64,000 bases of DNA. It comes from Bartonella taylorii (lineage in GTDB: Bacteria > Pseudomonadota > Alphaproteobacteria > Rhizobiales > Rhizobiaceae). Numbering within the stretch: the first letter of the stretch is position 1; each line of letters begins with the position of its first letter. Of the stretch, positions 55,756 through 64,000 are shown piece by piece. Location: positions 1,443,001-1,507,000 of the forward strand of contig NZ_CP083693.1 in the NCBI RefSeq assembly GCF_023920105.1. The letters run 5' to 3'. Made by a program: the position numbers and the translations under genes. The notes under the pieces are model-generated. The model did not search any database, had not been told where the DNA came from, and saw only the letters and a list, made by a program, of their open reading frames with translations.

Positions 55756-56355
55756 CTACCGTTGTAAAGAATTAAGTGCTGCACTTAACCCTTTAAATGG
55801 TACAATAAAAGAAAATATCTTTCCCTCTTTAACCTTATAGGAAATACGTACTTTTTTGTTTTGCTCTATTTGTTTACTAAGAACTGCTCCTACAGGCGAT
55901 TGAGCCAAACAGACCGTTTCATTGCACTGCGTATAATGAATGAGGAGAGGTTTTTTAACGCCTTCCAAAAACATTTGAAGTGGAACATTTGTATCAGTAT
56001 TTGGCAATGTGCGAAAGAGCATTATTGCTTGACCATTTTTCGTAGAAACAAGAGACCAACTAAAAATAGTATTATCCTCCTGATCATGAACAGTCTGAGT
56101 CACATTACATATACCTTGCTTAAGCTTTTGTTTTTCATCCTCTTTTTCATCGCAAATCAAAGTCCAATGATAAAATTGCATAATGATCCGACGTGTTTCA
56201 CCACGTTCCCCCTTAGGAATAGATAAATGCGGTGGTTGCACCGTATAAATACTACTGTTCTCATTGGCAAGGCTTTCACCCTTGCCTATTAAAGCTAGGG
56301 CAAACAAAATTACCAAAATATTTTTCTTTTTTACAATGATATTAGTTTTTTTCAT
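55756..56355 (-). CDS. IalB-family exported protein, second copy
   Basis: 199-residue protein with a basic N terminus, a hydrophobic signal segment ending near ESLANE and the IalB-domain pattern: a W-x-L-x-C start (HWTLICDE), four cysteines in two pairs (the second CNETVC) and a C-terminal PFKGLSAALNSL that mirrors NGFSNALNRL of IalB. It is clearly diverged from the ialB copy at 43.7 kb. The ATG lies only 3 nt after the stop of the giant autotransporter gene, and its ribosome site (GAGG) is inside that gene's last codons. The two must be co-transcribed and probably translationally coupled. Confidence 0.85.
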   Translation of the reverse strand: MKKTNIIVKKKNILVILFALALIGKGESLANENSSIYTVQPPHLSIPKGERGETRRIIMQFYHWTLICDEKEDEKQKLKQGICNVTQTVHDQEDNTIFSWSLVSTKNGQAIMLFRTLPNTDTNVPLQMFLEGVKKPLLIHYTQCNETVCLAQSPVGAVLSKQIEQNKKVRISYKVKEGKIFSFIVPFKGLSAALNSLQR

Positions 56356-56358
56356 TTA

Positions 56359-59300
56359 TCATCTCAGCCTCAAAGTAACCCCTGCACCTACCCCCCAATG
56401 ACCTCCAGCACTTGTGACAGATACATTAGAACGGATGTTGCCATCTTCAGATGTATAACCAGCACCAAGAGCAAATGCAGATTGACTACGCCATACACCA
56501 CTACCAAACGAAACGCTTAAAGAGCCTGGCGTATCATAGTAACGTAAATTAGATACTGCCAAACCAATCGCTGCTGATTGTCTTGCTTCCTTCCGGACAT
56601 CTTCAACCGCATAACTTAACGTTTCAAACTTCATATCTGTATAGGATTTCGCCTCATCAGTAGCATTATTGATTGCACTATCGACCTTATCATCCGTATA
56701 CTTTTTCGCATCATCAAGAACGATTTTCATCTGCTGTTCGGTATAATCATGCAATTGGCCTCCATTGACAGCTTCTTTCGAACCGCTCTCAATCTTGCCA
56801 TCCCCTACATTATCTATCAACACAGGATCACTTTCATTAACACCTACTAACGTGACTTTATTAACCTTATGACCTTCACCATCTTGATCATACTTAACAA
56901 CACCGTTCGTAACCGTACTTTCAATATCTTTTACTTGCTTATCAATACTACTTACTTGGCTTTCAACTGCGCTAACCCTCTCATTCGTCTCAAAAAGCTG
57001 ACCGCCATTCACTGCATCCTTCGAGCCTGATGCAACCTTACCATCCGCTACATGCGTAATCTTGCTGTCTTGACCTGCATGACCTGCATTATAAGCCCCT
57101 TCTTTCTCATCCCAATTTAAACTGTTCGACGAGACATTCTGCTCTACTGTGTTAATACGATCGTTGATACTTGACATACTGCCATTAACACCTTCAAAAG
57201 CACTCGCTACATCATTATAGCTCTTCTTTTCAGCTGAACTACCATCAAAACTGAATTGTGCAACCTTGAACTCTGGTGCTCTCCATGCTCCATCTTTATA
57301 CCCAGCACCACCACCAAAATATGCAGCAAGCTGATTACTCATTAAATAGAGCTGAGATCCATTAATGGCTTCCATCGACACTGCTGAAAGCGCTCCATCT
57401 TTTACACCTGAAAGCGTCCGTGCAGAACCATCAATATTTGTAATACTGATGCTTGTACCATCTTTCTCACCACCAATCGCGATAACTTTTGTCTTCTTGT
57501 CTTGCTTAACTAGGCTTTCACCTTCAACTTTAGTAATCGCATTATTTACTTGATTGGTAATCTCATTGGTAACTTTGTCACCAAAACTTATGAAAGCATT
57601 ATTAACACCTGTAAAGGCTTCCGCTACACTCGTATAGTTCTTCTCACCTTCCTTACCATTTGCATCAAACGTTTTTACTGTAAAGGTAGGAGCAACCCAT
57701 TTGCCCTCCTCATACTTAGCACCACCACCAAAATACGTCGCAACTGTATTATTCAATGAGTAAAGCTGGCTTCCATTTACCGCATCTGTTGAATTTTCTG
57801 AAACTGTTCCTGCCTGAAGGAACGTAATCTTACTGTTACTTCTTGCATCATCTTTGCCATGCTTGGCTACAAACGCTTTGTCAGCATCACTCCACAATAG
57901 CGCATCACCTTGAATTTCTTGAGTAATATTCGTAATCTTCTCATCAAAATTCTGCACTACATTTGTCAGATGATTGTTCACATTCTTAACACTTGCACCA
58001 AGACCAGAAAAAGCTGAACCTACATCATTAAAGACAGACTTGCTTATCTGACCATCTTCAGAAACACTGGATAATTCATAGGTCGGATGTGTAAAGCTAC
58101 CATCTTTAAATGACGCATCACCACCCAAAAACTTCGCTACATCCTGAGACAGGGTATTAATTTGGTTGCCATTAACCACATCATGTGAACCCTTTGCAAT
58201 CAGGCCATCCGCAACATTATGCAAACCAACAGCCGCAGAACCCTTTCCTTTTCCAAAAGTCACACTTTCATAATTAATGCTGCCTTTTTCATTCTTATCG
58301 TAATGAACAACAGCTGAATCATCAGACTGAAGATCCTTAGAAAGATCCTTTAAACTTTTTTCAAGCTGACCTTTATTAACCGCTTCATTATCTTTCTCCG
58401 CTGCCTTTACACCTGAAAGTGTACGATCTGCTCCGTCACTATTTGCAAGACTGATGCTTGTACCATCTGTCTCACCACCAATCGTGATAACTTTTGTCTT
58501 CTTGTCTTGCTTAACTAGGCTTTCACCTTCAACTTTAGTAATCGCATTATTTACTTGATTGGTAATCTCATTGGTAACTTTGTTACCAAAACTTATGAAA
58601 GCATTATTAACACCTGTAAAGGCTTCCGCTACACTCGTATAACTCTCCTTACCTTCCTTACCATTTGCATCAAACGTTTTTACTGTAAAGGTAGGAGCAA
58701 CCCATTTGCCTTCTTCATACTTAGCACCACCACCAAAATACGTCGCAACTGTATTATTCAACGAGTAAAGCTGGCTTCCATTTACCGCATCCGTGGAACC
58801 ATTCGCAATCTCTCCATCCGCAAGGAACTTAATTTTGCTATTGCTTCCTTCTTTGCCATGCTTGGCTGCAAACGCTTTGTCTTCCTTGCTCCAATTCAAA
58901 GAATCTTGAGCAACACTTTCAGACACATCTTTAATACGTTGATTAACATTCTTGATATTCTCATCAAGTCCTGCAAATGCTGAACCTACATCATTAAAGA
59001 CATTTTCCTCTACCTTACCTTCTTTAGAAACCTGAGATAGATTATAGGTAGGACCTGTAAACGCACCATTTTTAAAGGCAGCATCACCACCTAAGAATTT
59101 GGCAACATCCTGTGAAATCGTGTTAAGCTGCCCACCATTAACCACATCATGTGATCCTTCAGAAAGAGAGCCATCTTTGACATTATGGAGTGCAACGGGA
59201 GCAGAATTTTTATCGATACCTTTTCCAAAAGTCACACTGCTATAATCAGTTTCGTTATTTGCTTTTTTATCATAAAGAACTACTGAAGAATCTTCCGATT

Positions 59301-62300
59301 GAATATTTTCTGAAAGTTTCTTTAAACTTTTTTCAAGTTGCCCCTTGTTAACAGCTTCATTATCATTCTCTGCATCCTTCACACCAGAAAGCGTCCGACT
59401 CTTATTATCTTTATCAGCAATACTGATTGTAGTTCCGTCCTTTTCCCCTCCAATCCTAATCAACTTTGTTGCATCATCCCACTTAACAAGACTATCACTG
59501 ATTACATTGTTAATCTCATTCTTAACTTCATTATGAATATTTGTGAAAGAATTATTGACAGCAGAAAAGGCGTCCGCAACAGTATTGTACTTTTCCTCTG
59601 TCGCATTCCCTTCAGCATCAAATTTTTGAACTGTGAAATTAGGTACATTCCATTGCCCTTCTGCATAACCAGCTCCGCCACCTAAATACTTCGCAAGTGT
59701 ATTGCTCATCGAATAAAGTTGGGAACCATTAATGGCATCTGTTGAGTTATCAGCAATGTTGCCAGACTGAAGAGATGTAATCTTGCTATTGCTTCTTGTC
59801 TCATCTTTGCCATGCTGTGCTATAAATGCCTTGTCTGCATCACTCCACAATAGTGCATCACCTTGAACTTCTTGAGTAATATTATTTATTTTTTCATCAA
59901 ACTTTTGGACTGCATTCATTAGGTGATTATTCACATTATTCACATTCGTATCAAGACCAGCAAAAGCAGAACCAACATTATCATAGCTAGTCTTTTTTAT
60001 CTCTCCATTTTCGCTAACACTAGAAACCTCATACATCGGTCCTCTAAAAGTACCGTCTTTAAAAGATGTATTACCACCTAAGAATTTAGCAACGTCCTCA
60101 CTGATTTTATTAATCTGCTTACCATTGATCGCGTCATGCGAATTTTCACCAATCCGACCATCAGCAACATTATGAAGTGCAACGGAGGACTTATCTTTGC
60201 CACCTAAAGTTACATTGGTATAATCAATTTTATCATCTTTTTTATCGTAATGTACAACAGCTGAATCATCAGACTGAAGATCCTTAGAAAGATCCTTCAA
60301 ACCTTTATCAAACTGAGCTTTATTAACTGCTTCATTATTGTTAACAGCTTCTTTCACACCGGAAAGTGTTCGATCCTCTTTATTTTTATTCGTGATATTA
60401 ATTTCACTGCCTTCTACTTCTTTACCAATGTTGATAAGATTTATTTTGTCATCTTTCTTAATAAGGCTATCACTAACAACATTGTTAATCTCATTATTAA
60501 ACTCTTTATGAACATTCGTGATAGAAGTGCTAACATCAGCTAATGCATCCGCAACAGTACTGTACTTTTCCTCTGTCACATTTCCTTTAGCATCAAACTT
60601 TTGAACTGTGAAACTAGGTGCAGTCCATTCTCCACTCTCATATCCAGCACCCCCTCCAAAATATTTTGCAACTGTCTTATTCAAGGAATAGAGCTGATTA
60701 CCGGTTATAGCTTCGGTGGCCCCCTCTTCAATAGCTCCATCTGCAAGAAACTTAATTTTGCTATTTTCTTGTATTCTTACGGCTCTACCTTTTTCTTTTT
60801 TACTCTTTTCATGACGGGCTACAAAGGCATGGGCGTCATCATTCCATAACAAAGCATTTTGCTCAATACGCTCGGTAACCTCAGTGTTATTTTTAGAAAT
60901 TTCATTGTGAAGCTTTGTGAATGAACCATTAACAGCAGAAAATGCATCTGCAACAGTGTTATAATTTTCCTCTGTTACGTGTCCTTCAACACCAAATTTC
61001 TTAACTACAAAATTCGGAGCAGTCCATTGGCCATTCTCATATTTAGCACCACCACCCAAATAGGTAGAAACCTTATTATTCGTTTCAAAAAGCTGAGAAC
61101 CATTTACAGCATCCGTTGAGGTTGATAAAAGATCACCATTCGCAAGAGACGTGATTTTACTATTTGTCTTTGCGCCTTCCTTTCCATGCTGAGCTACAAA
61201 CGCATTGGCTTCCTTACTCCAGTTCAGAGAATCTTGCGCTACACCCTCAGAAACTTCTTTAATACGCTTATTGACATTCTTGATATTCTTATCAAGACCT
61301 GTAAATGCACTACTTACATCATTAAAAGAGTCGTCTGTTATCTGTCCATCCGCATCAATACGGGATAATTTGTAGCTCGGTTCTGTAAACTTACCATCTT
61401 TAAACCCTGCTCCTCCACCAAAGAATTTGGCTACCTCCTGAGTTATCGTATTAATTTGGCTACCATTAATTACATCATGCGACGCTTCAGAAATTACACC
61501 ATCTTTCACATTATGCAGTGCAACGGGAGCAGAATCTTTATCTACGCCTTTTCCAAAGGTCACACTGCTATAATCAGTTTTGCCATCTGCTTTTTTATCA
61601 TAAAGAACAACAGATGAATCTTCAGACTGAATGTCTCGAGAAAGTTCCTTCAAACTTTTATCAAGCTGAGCTTTATTAACTGCTTCATTGTCATTCTCGG
61701 CTGCTTTAACACCAGAAAGCGTACGATCAGCACCATCACGATTTAATATACTGATTTTATTACCACCTCTTTCAGCACCAACAGTAATCAGCCCCTTTTG
61801 ATCTTGCTTGATAAGACTATCACTGACAACATTAGTTACATCATTATGAACATTCGTAACAGTATTACTAATACCAGAGAGAGCTTCCGCTACATTCGTA
61901 TAGCTTTCTTCACTTTCTTTACCTTCTGCATCAATTTTCTTGATTACAAAACTTGGAGCTTTCCATTTGCCTTTCTCATATCCAGCACCGCCACCAAAAT
62001 ATGTCGCAACTGTCTCACCCATTGAATAAAGCTGGCTACCTGTTATCGCTTCTGTTGAGCCCTTAGAAATTTCTCCATCTAAAAGAAACTTCAATTTACT
62101 ATTACCTCTATTCTTACCTTCTCCATGTTTCGCTACAAAGGCTTCTTCTTCCTTGCTCCAGTTCAAAGAATCTTGCGCTACGCCTTGCGTAACTTCCTTA
62201 ATCCGTTGATTTACATTCTTGATATTTTCATCAAGACCCTCAAATGCTGAACCAACATTTTTAAACTCTGCAGATTTTATTTCTCCATCTTTGGTCACTT

Positions 62301-64000
62301 GAGATAAATTATATATTGGTTCTGTAAAGCTACCGTTGCTAAAGGCTGCATTACCACCCAAAAATTTAGTTACATCCTCACCGATTTTATTAATCTGCTT
62401 ACCATTGATCGCATCATGTGATTCTGAAGAAATTGCACCATCGGCAACGTTATGAAGTGCAACGGGGAATTTATCTTTACCACCCAAAGTCACACTCTTG
62501 TAATTAATGGTGCCATTCTCATCGTTGTTCTTATCGTAATGAACAACAGCTGAATCTTCAGACTGAAGATTGGTAGAAAGATCTTGCAAACTTTTATCAA
62601 GCTGAGCTTTATTGACTGCTTCATTACCTTTCGTTGCTTCCTGCACACCAGAAAGCGTCCGATCTTCACCATTCTTATTGACTACACTGATTGTATTGCC
62701 TTCTACTTCTTTACCAATATTGACAACCTGTGTCTTAGCATCTTGCTTAACAAGGCTATCGCCTTTCACATTGCTAATCTCATTATTAATTTGCTTGGTA
62801 ATCTCATTTTTAACATTCGTGATAGAAGTGCTAACACCAGCTAATGCATCCGTAACAGTACTGTACTTTTCTTCTGTCGCGTTCCCTTTATCATCAAATT
62901 TTTGAACCGTAAAAGTAGGTGCAGTCCATGCTCCATTCTCATATTTAGCGTCACCACCAAAATACGTCGCAACCTTATCACCCAATGAGTAAAGCTGATT
63001 ACCAGTAACAGCATCCGTTGAACCATCAGAAACATTACCGTCTAAAAGAAATGTAATTTTGCTGTTTTCTTGCGCCCTTACGGCTCTGCCTTTTTCTTCT
63101 TTACTCTTTTCATGACGCGCCACAAAGGCATGAGCGTCATCATTCCATAATAAGGCATTTTGCTCAATACGCTCGGTAACCTCAGTATTGTTTTTAGAAA
63201 TTTCATTATGAAGCTTTGTGAATGAACTATCAACACCTGCAAATGCTTCAGCAACAGTATGATAGGTATTCTCTTGAATAGAAAAACTTGGGATATCACC
63301 TTTAAGAACATCGGCTCCACCACCAAAATAAGCTGATGTATTGTTAGCAACTTTTTTCAGATCATTTGTCACAGTCGTAACATTTTCATTGGTCGTAAAA
63401 AGTTGTGAACCATTTACTGCTTGTCGTGACGTTTTAGAGAGCTCTCCATCTTTCACACCAGAAAGAAGTCTATCCTCTTTGTTTTTATTTGTAATGTTAA
63501 TTACACTGCCTTCTATTTCTGCACCAATAGTAATATAATTTGTACTTGCATCTTTTTTAACAAGGCTATCACCTTTCACATTGCTAATCTCATTATTAAT
63601 CTGCTTCGTAATTTCATTTTTAATATTTGTAAAAGAACTACCAACTCCAGCAAGTGCATCAGCAACATTGGTATAGTTCGTCTCTTCAGAGTTGCCATCA
63701 TTCTTAACTGTATTTACTTTAAAACTAGGAGCTTTCCAGTTTCCGTCCTGATCGTAGCCGGCACCGCCACCAAAATAGGTAGCAAGTGCACTCTTCAGAG
63801 AATAAAGCTGACCACCTGTGACTGCATCTGTAGAGTTAGAAGCAATATTCCCATCCGAAAGATGTGTAATCTTGCTATCTTTTCTGTCCTTCTCTTTCCC
63901 GTGCCGAGCACTAAAAGCTCCATCAGACGCACTCCATAATAAAGAATCCTGTGCAACACCCTGAGATACCTCTTTAATTCGCGCATTAACATTCTTGATA
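56359..64000 (-). CDS. Giant trimeric autotransporter adhesin (BadA/Vomp type), 5' end beyond window
   Basis: The reading frame is open from its stop at 56359 to the window edge, giving at least 2546 residues. An internal GTG at 63579 is not the start. The C terminus is a YadA-type anchor of about 70 residues (from AAIGLAVSNLRYY to GVGAGVTLRLR), preceded by a coiled coil (about 56600-56780). The rest is stalk, built from repeated modules with AVNGSQLY-type necks, FGG segments (TYFGGGAGYE), DALL-type segments (GDALLWSDADKAF, AQDSLNWSKE), TLSGVK and VALHNV. DALL-like segments begin near 57.06, 57.83, 58.84, 59.78, 60.75, 61.15, 62.09, 63.05 and 63.87 kb, mostly 940-1005 bp apart. The head and signal peptide are not visible. 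Such proteins bind host matrix and cells and drive autoagglutination. Confidence 0.95.
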   Translation of the reverse strand, partial: IKNVNARIKEVSQGVAQDSLLWSASDGAFSARHGKEKDRKDSKITHLSDGNIASNSTDAVTGGQLYSLKSALATYFGGGAGYDQDGNWKAPSFKVNTVKNDGNSEETNYTNVADALAGVGSSFTNIKNEITKQINNEISNVKGDSLVKKDASTNYITIGAEIEGSVINITNKNKEDRLLSGVKDGELSKTSRQAVNGSQLFTTNENVTTVTNDLKKVANNTSAYFGGGADVLKGDIPSFSIQENTYHTVAEAFAGVDSSFTKLHNEISKNNTEVTERIEQNALLWNDDAHAFVARHEKSKEEKGRAVRAQENSKITFLLDGNVSDGSTDAVTGNQLYSLGDKVATYFGGDAKYENGAWTAPTFTVQKFDDKGNATEEKYSTVTDALAGVSTSITNVKNEITKQINNEISNVKGDSLVKQDAKTQVVNIGKEVEGNTISVVNKNGEDRTLSGVQEATKGNEAVNKAQLDKSLQDLSTNLQSEDSAVVHYDKNNDENGTINYKSVTLGGKDKFPVALHNVADGAISSESHDAINGKQINKIGEDVTKFLGGNAAFSNGSFTEPIYNLSQVTKDGEIKSAEFKNVGSAFEGLDENIKNVNQRIKEVTQGVAQDSLNWSKEEEAFVAKHGEGKNRGNSKLKFLLDGEISKGSTEAITGSQLYSMGETVATYFGGGAGYEKGKWKAPSFVIKKIDAEGKESEESYTNVAEALSGISNTVTNVHNDVTNVVSDSLIKQDQKGLITVGAERGGNKISILNRDGADRTLSGVKAAENDNEAVNKAQLDKSLKELSRDIQSEDSSVVLYDKKADGKTDYSSVTFGKGVDKDSAPVALHNVKDGVISEASHDVINGSQINTITQEVAKFFGGGAGFKDGKFTEPSYKLSRIDADGQITDDSFNDVSSAFTGLDKNIKNVNKRIKEVSEGVAQDSLNWSKEANAFVAQHGKEGAKTNSKITSLANGDLLSTSTDAVNGSQLFETNNKVSTYLGGGAKYENGQWTAPNFVVKKFGVEGHVTEENYNTVADAFSAVNGSFTKLHNEISKNNTEVTERIEQNALLWNDDAHAFVARHEKSKKEKGRAVRIQENSKIKFLADGAIEEGATEAITGNQLYSLNKTVAKYFGGGAGYESGEWTAPSFTVQKFDAKGNVTEEKYSTVADALADVSTSITNVHKEFNNEINNVVSDSLIKKDDKINLINIGKEVEGSEINITNKNKEDRTLSGVKEAVNNNEAVNKAQFDKGLKDLSKDLQSDDSAVVHYDKKDDKIDYTNVTLGGKDKSSVALHNVADGRIGENSHDAINGKQINKISEDVAKFLGGNTSFKDGTFRGPMYEVSSVSENGEIKKTSYDNVGSAFAGLDTNVNNVNNHLMNAVQKFDEKINNITQEVQGDALLWSDADKAFIAQHGKDETRSNSKITSLQSGNIADNSTDAINGSQLYSMSNTLAKYLGGGAGYAEGQWNVPNFTVQKFDAEGNATEEKYNTVADAFSAVNNSFTNIHNEVKNEINNVISDSLVKWDDATKLIRIGGEKDGTTISIADKDNKSRTLSGVKDAENDNEAVNKGQLEKSLKKLSENIQSEDSSVVLYDKKANNETDYSSVTFGKGIDKNSAPVALHNVKDGSLSEGSHDVVNGGQLNTISQDVAKFLGGDAAFKNGAFTGPTYNLSQVSKEGKVEENVFNDVGSAFAGLDENIKNVNQRIKDVSESVAQDSLNWSKEDKAFAAKHGKEGSNSKIKFLADGEIANGSTDAVNGSQLYSLNNTVATYFGGGAKYEEGKWVAPTFTVKTFDANGKEGKESYTSVAEAFTGVNNAFISFGNKVTNEITNQVNNAITKVEGESLVKQDKKTKVITIGGETDGTSISLANSDGADRTLSGVKAAEKDNEAVNKGQLEKSLKDLSKDLQSDDSAVVHYDKNEKGSINYESVTFGKGKGSAAVGLHNVADGLIAKGSHDVVNGNQINTLSQDVAKFLGGDASFKDGSFTHPTYELSSVSEDGQISKSVFNDVGSAFSGLGASVKNVNNHLTNVVQNFDEKITNITQEIQGDALLWSDADKAFVAKHGKDDARSNSKITFLQAGTVSENSTDAVNGSQLYSLNNTVATYFGGGAKYEEGKWVAPTFTVKTFDANGKEGEKNYTSVAEAFTGVNNAFISFGDKVTNEITNQVNNAITKVEGESLVKQDKKTKVIAIGGEKDGTSISITNIDGSARTLSGVKDGALSAVSMEAINGSQLYLMSNQLAAYFGGGAGYKDGAWRAPEFKVAQFSFDGSSAEKKSYNDVASAFEGVNGSMSSINDRINTVEQNVSSNSLNWDEKEGAYNAGHAGQDSKITHVADGKVASGSKDAVNGGQLFETNERVSAVESQVSSIDKQVKDIESTVTNGVVKYDQDGEGHKVNKVTLVGVNESDPVLIDNVGDGKIESGSKEAVNGGQLHDYTEQQMKIVLDDAKKYTDDKVDSAINNATDEAKSYTDMKFETLSYAVEDVRKEARQSAAIGLAVSNLRYYDTPGSLSVSFGSGVWRSQSAFALGAGYTSEDGNIRSNVSVTSAGGHWGVGAGVTLRLR
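57481..57780 (-). repeat. Near-identical stalk repeat, copy A
   Basis: About 300 bp that recur at 58486-58785 with a constant offset of 1005 bp (335 codons). Only about ten or so differences were noticed by eye, far fewer than among other modules. It suggests recent duplication or gene conversion in the adhesin. Confidence 0.85.
58486..58785 (-). repeat. Near-identical stalk repeat, copy B
   Basis: Partner of the segment at 57481-57780. The two copies share their DNA almost base for base, including silent positions. Confidence 0.85.
60781..60940 (-). repeat. Charged DALL-type module, copy A
   Basis: Encodes the unusual NALLWNDDAHAF segment with a Lys/Glu/Arg-rich insertion (KSKKEKGRAVR). 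A similar copy lies about 2301 bp (767 codons) away at 63082-63241, with roughly 90 percent identity by eye. It marks a higher-order repeat above the single-module period. Confidence 0.75.
63082..63241 (-). repeat. Charged DALL-type module, copy B
   Basis: Partner of 60781-60940, with the same charged insertion (KSKEEKGRAVR). No other module in the visible part carries it. Confidence 0.75.

Noticed and set aside
57365..62905. Several plus-strand frames of 60-140 codons inside the adhesin gene
   Set aside because: They are antisense shadows of the repeated stalk. Their mutual similarity simply reflects the repeats.
63577..63579. GTG at 63579 as the start of the adhesin
   Set aside because: The frame continues upstream with typical stalk modules (FGG, neck and DALL-type segments) to the end of the window, so this codon is an internal valine.

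Overview
The window looks like chromosomal DNA of a Bartonella species (Alphaproteobacteria, Hyphomicrobiales). It is AT-rich. It carries the Bartonella invasion pair ialA/ialB next to ctpA, an Omp10-type lipoprotein known from Brucella and Bartonella, and a very large repeat-built trimeric autotransporter adhesin of the BadA/Vomp kind. The housekeeping gene order (mutT-argJ-ppi-secA; obgE-proB-proA-nadD-rsfS-rlmH-envC-ctpA-rppH) is that of rhizobial relatives. I saw no rRNA, convincing tRNA, insertion sequence, prophage or CRISPR array.

Layout. 1-8.6 kb: mutT, argJ and a parvulin foldase on the minus strand, divergent from secA, a Fur-family regulator, prfA and prmC. 8.6-12.3 kb: class Ib ribonucleotide reductase operon nrdHIEF (minus). 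13-15.6 kb: zinc-type ABC importer znuCBA (plus) behind a large inverted repeat that fits two Zur boxes. 16.3-21.4 kb: ugpBAEC glycerol-3-phosphate importer, facing ugpQ. 21.6-26.9 kb: guaA, rsmB, a 49-residue basic orphan protein and guaB. 27-33.2 kb: a two-HKD phospholipase D protein, an NtrC-like regulator that has lost its sigma-54 and phosphorylation signatures, an Omp10-like lipoprotein, and kdsD with galU. 33.5-38 kb: an MltB-type transglycosylase, an SGNH/DUF459 protein lacking two catalytic residues, and an M3 peptidase. 38.3-43.4 kb: mgtE, typA, ppa, a DUF167 protein and YggT. 43.7-54.9 kb: a long minus-strand block of housekeeping and invasion genes. 55.8-64 kb: a second IalB-family gene directly downstream of the autotransporter, whose 5' end lies beyond the window.

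How the parts fit. Much of the window concerns the envelope and host interaction: export (SecA, parvulin foldase), wall remodelling (MltB-like, EnvC-like, CtpA), LPS and sugar precursors (KdsD, GalU), import of host-derived zinc and glycerol-3-phosphate, and adhesion or invasion (IalA, IalB, IalB-like, autotransporter). The most notable points are the tight coupling of an IalB-family gene to the autotransporter stop codon, signs of recent duplication or gene conversion in the stalk repeats, the doubly degenerate NtrC-like regulator, and the Zur-like double operator. I did not identify a clearly new multi-gene system. The IalB-like/autotransporter pair is the best candidate for functional follow-up.
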